From Phallusia fumigata (taxonomy: Eukaryota; Chordata; Ascidiacea; Phlebobranchia; Ascidiidae), in the NCBI GenBank assembly GCA_008931825.1, contig QXVZ01006182.1:1-28413 (forward strand): a DNA stretch of 28,413 nucleotides, given 5' to 3'. The translations under genes were made by a program, and so were the position numbers. Below, piece by piece: positions 1 to 28,413 of this stretch. Below the pieces are notes generated by a model, which ran no database searches, was not told the origin of the DNA, and worked only from the letters and a program-made list of their open reading frames with translations. The stretch's first letter is position 1. The number at the start of each line of letters is the position of its first letter.

Positions 1-254
1 TGTGTTTGGTTTTCATTGTTTACTAAATAACAAGCATTGAAATCGTGTACTTTTTTATTGCTAATTATTAAATTCACACTTTCAAACACCTCGGCTTTTA
101 CCCAAACATTAAGTAGAATTCTTCAATTAGGAATTATGTGCATCTTCCTTCACAACTTTTCAATTCATTTACTTGCATCAACTTGTTGGCTGGTACACAA
201 AAAAGTAATAATTTAGTTAGGTCAAAAAAGTTGTTTTGTACTTAGACTCTTCAG
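1..254 (+). other. Intron 3' part upstream of first visible exon
   Basis: AT-rich sequence ending in an AG at 253-254 that serves as acceptor for the first exon in the window. No promoter, start codon or conserved coding stretch is seen, so it is read as the tail of an intron. Confidence 0.6.
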
Positions 255-28181
<27,927 letters not shown>

Positions 28182-28413
28182 GTAAAAAACTCGACCAGTA
28201 CCCAGGGATCTGAGCACGGTCAAGTTTATTTCTTGATGTTTGACCAGTAACTGACCGCGTAACGCAGTTTTCTTCAGTTTTTCATCAAACTTCATTGCGA
28301 CGGAAAGTTTCTCCAACGAAACCGTTTTTATCGCCCAAAAAATGTGAAACAACGTTTAATTTCCCCTGAATTATCGCATGACTTGAACGATTGCGAACAT
28401 TTAAAACATGGCT
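28182..28413 (+). other. Start of the last intron(s)
   Basis: No sequence encoding the expected FATC end (VDYVI... to a terminal WTAWV-like motif) is found before the window ends, so this is read as intron. Confidence 0.7.

Overview
The window is one large, intron-rich eukaryotic gene on the + strand, open at both ends. Fifty-seven exons (255 to 28181) with GT-AG borders and matching phases join into about 3,090 residues of a PI3K-related kinase. I recognise it as SMG1, the kinase that phosphorylates UPF1 in nonsense-mediated mRNA decay (NMD). The human protein is about 3,660 residues. The start codon and part of the N-terminal helical repeats lie upstream of the window. The last FATC exon or exons lie downstream. 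No gene is supported on the minus strand; ORFs there are shadows.

Layout: exons 1-13 (255-6208) encode the N-terminal HEAT-type helical region. Exons 14-27 (6397-11523) encode the FAT region. Exon 28 (11821-12043) is the FRB-like segment. Exons 29-36 (12335-15348) hold the kinase domain, with the ATP-binding lysine in exon 30 and the catalytic and metal-binding loops in exon 34. Exons 37-56 (15616-27651) encode the very long insertion between kinase and FATC that is typical of SMG1. Exon 57 (28075-28181) begins FATC.

Organism (inference): the short AT-rich introns, very many exons, tRNA-derived repeats and several percent divergence between duplicated contig ends fit a highly heterozygous invertebrate. 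A tunicate such as Ciona is my best guess, from sequence style only.

Assembly problems matter. Five single-N gaps are present. Three (1003, 20624, 26819) sit between near-identical copies of the same segment, so they look like unmerged contig or haplotype ends; two of these duplicate part of an exon. The gap at 11229 lies where roughly 150 conserved residues of the FAT region should be, so exons are missing. The exon 21/22 junction is off frame by one base.

The introns hold dispersed repeats. The most interesting is a 29-base motif found three times with fixed spacing, CTGATGA then a short stem then GAAAC, which resembles a hammerhead ribozyme core. One copy also has a long closing stem and a correctly placed putative cleavage site, but all copies carry an extra base at the foot of stem II. 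Also present are tRNA-like SINE remnants, CGAGT-rich repeats, a 169-bp tandem duplication and a T-rich microsatellite.
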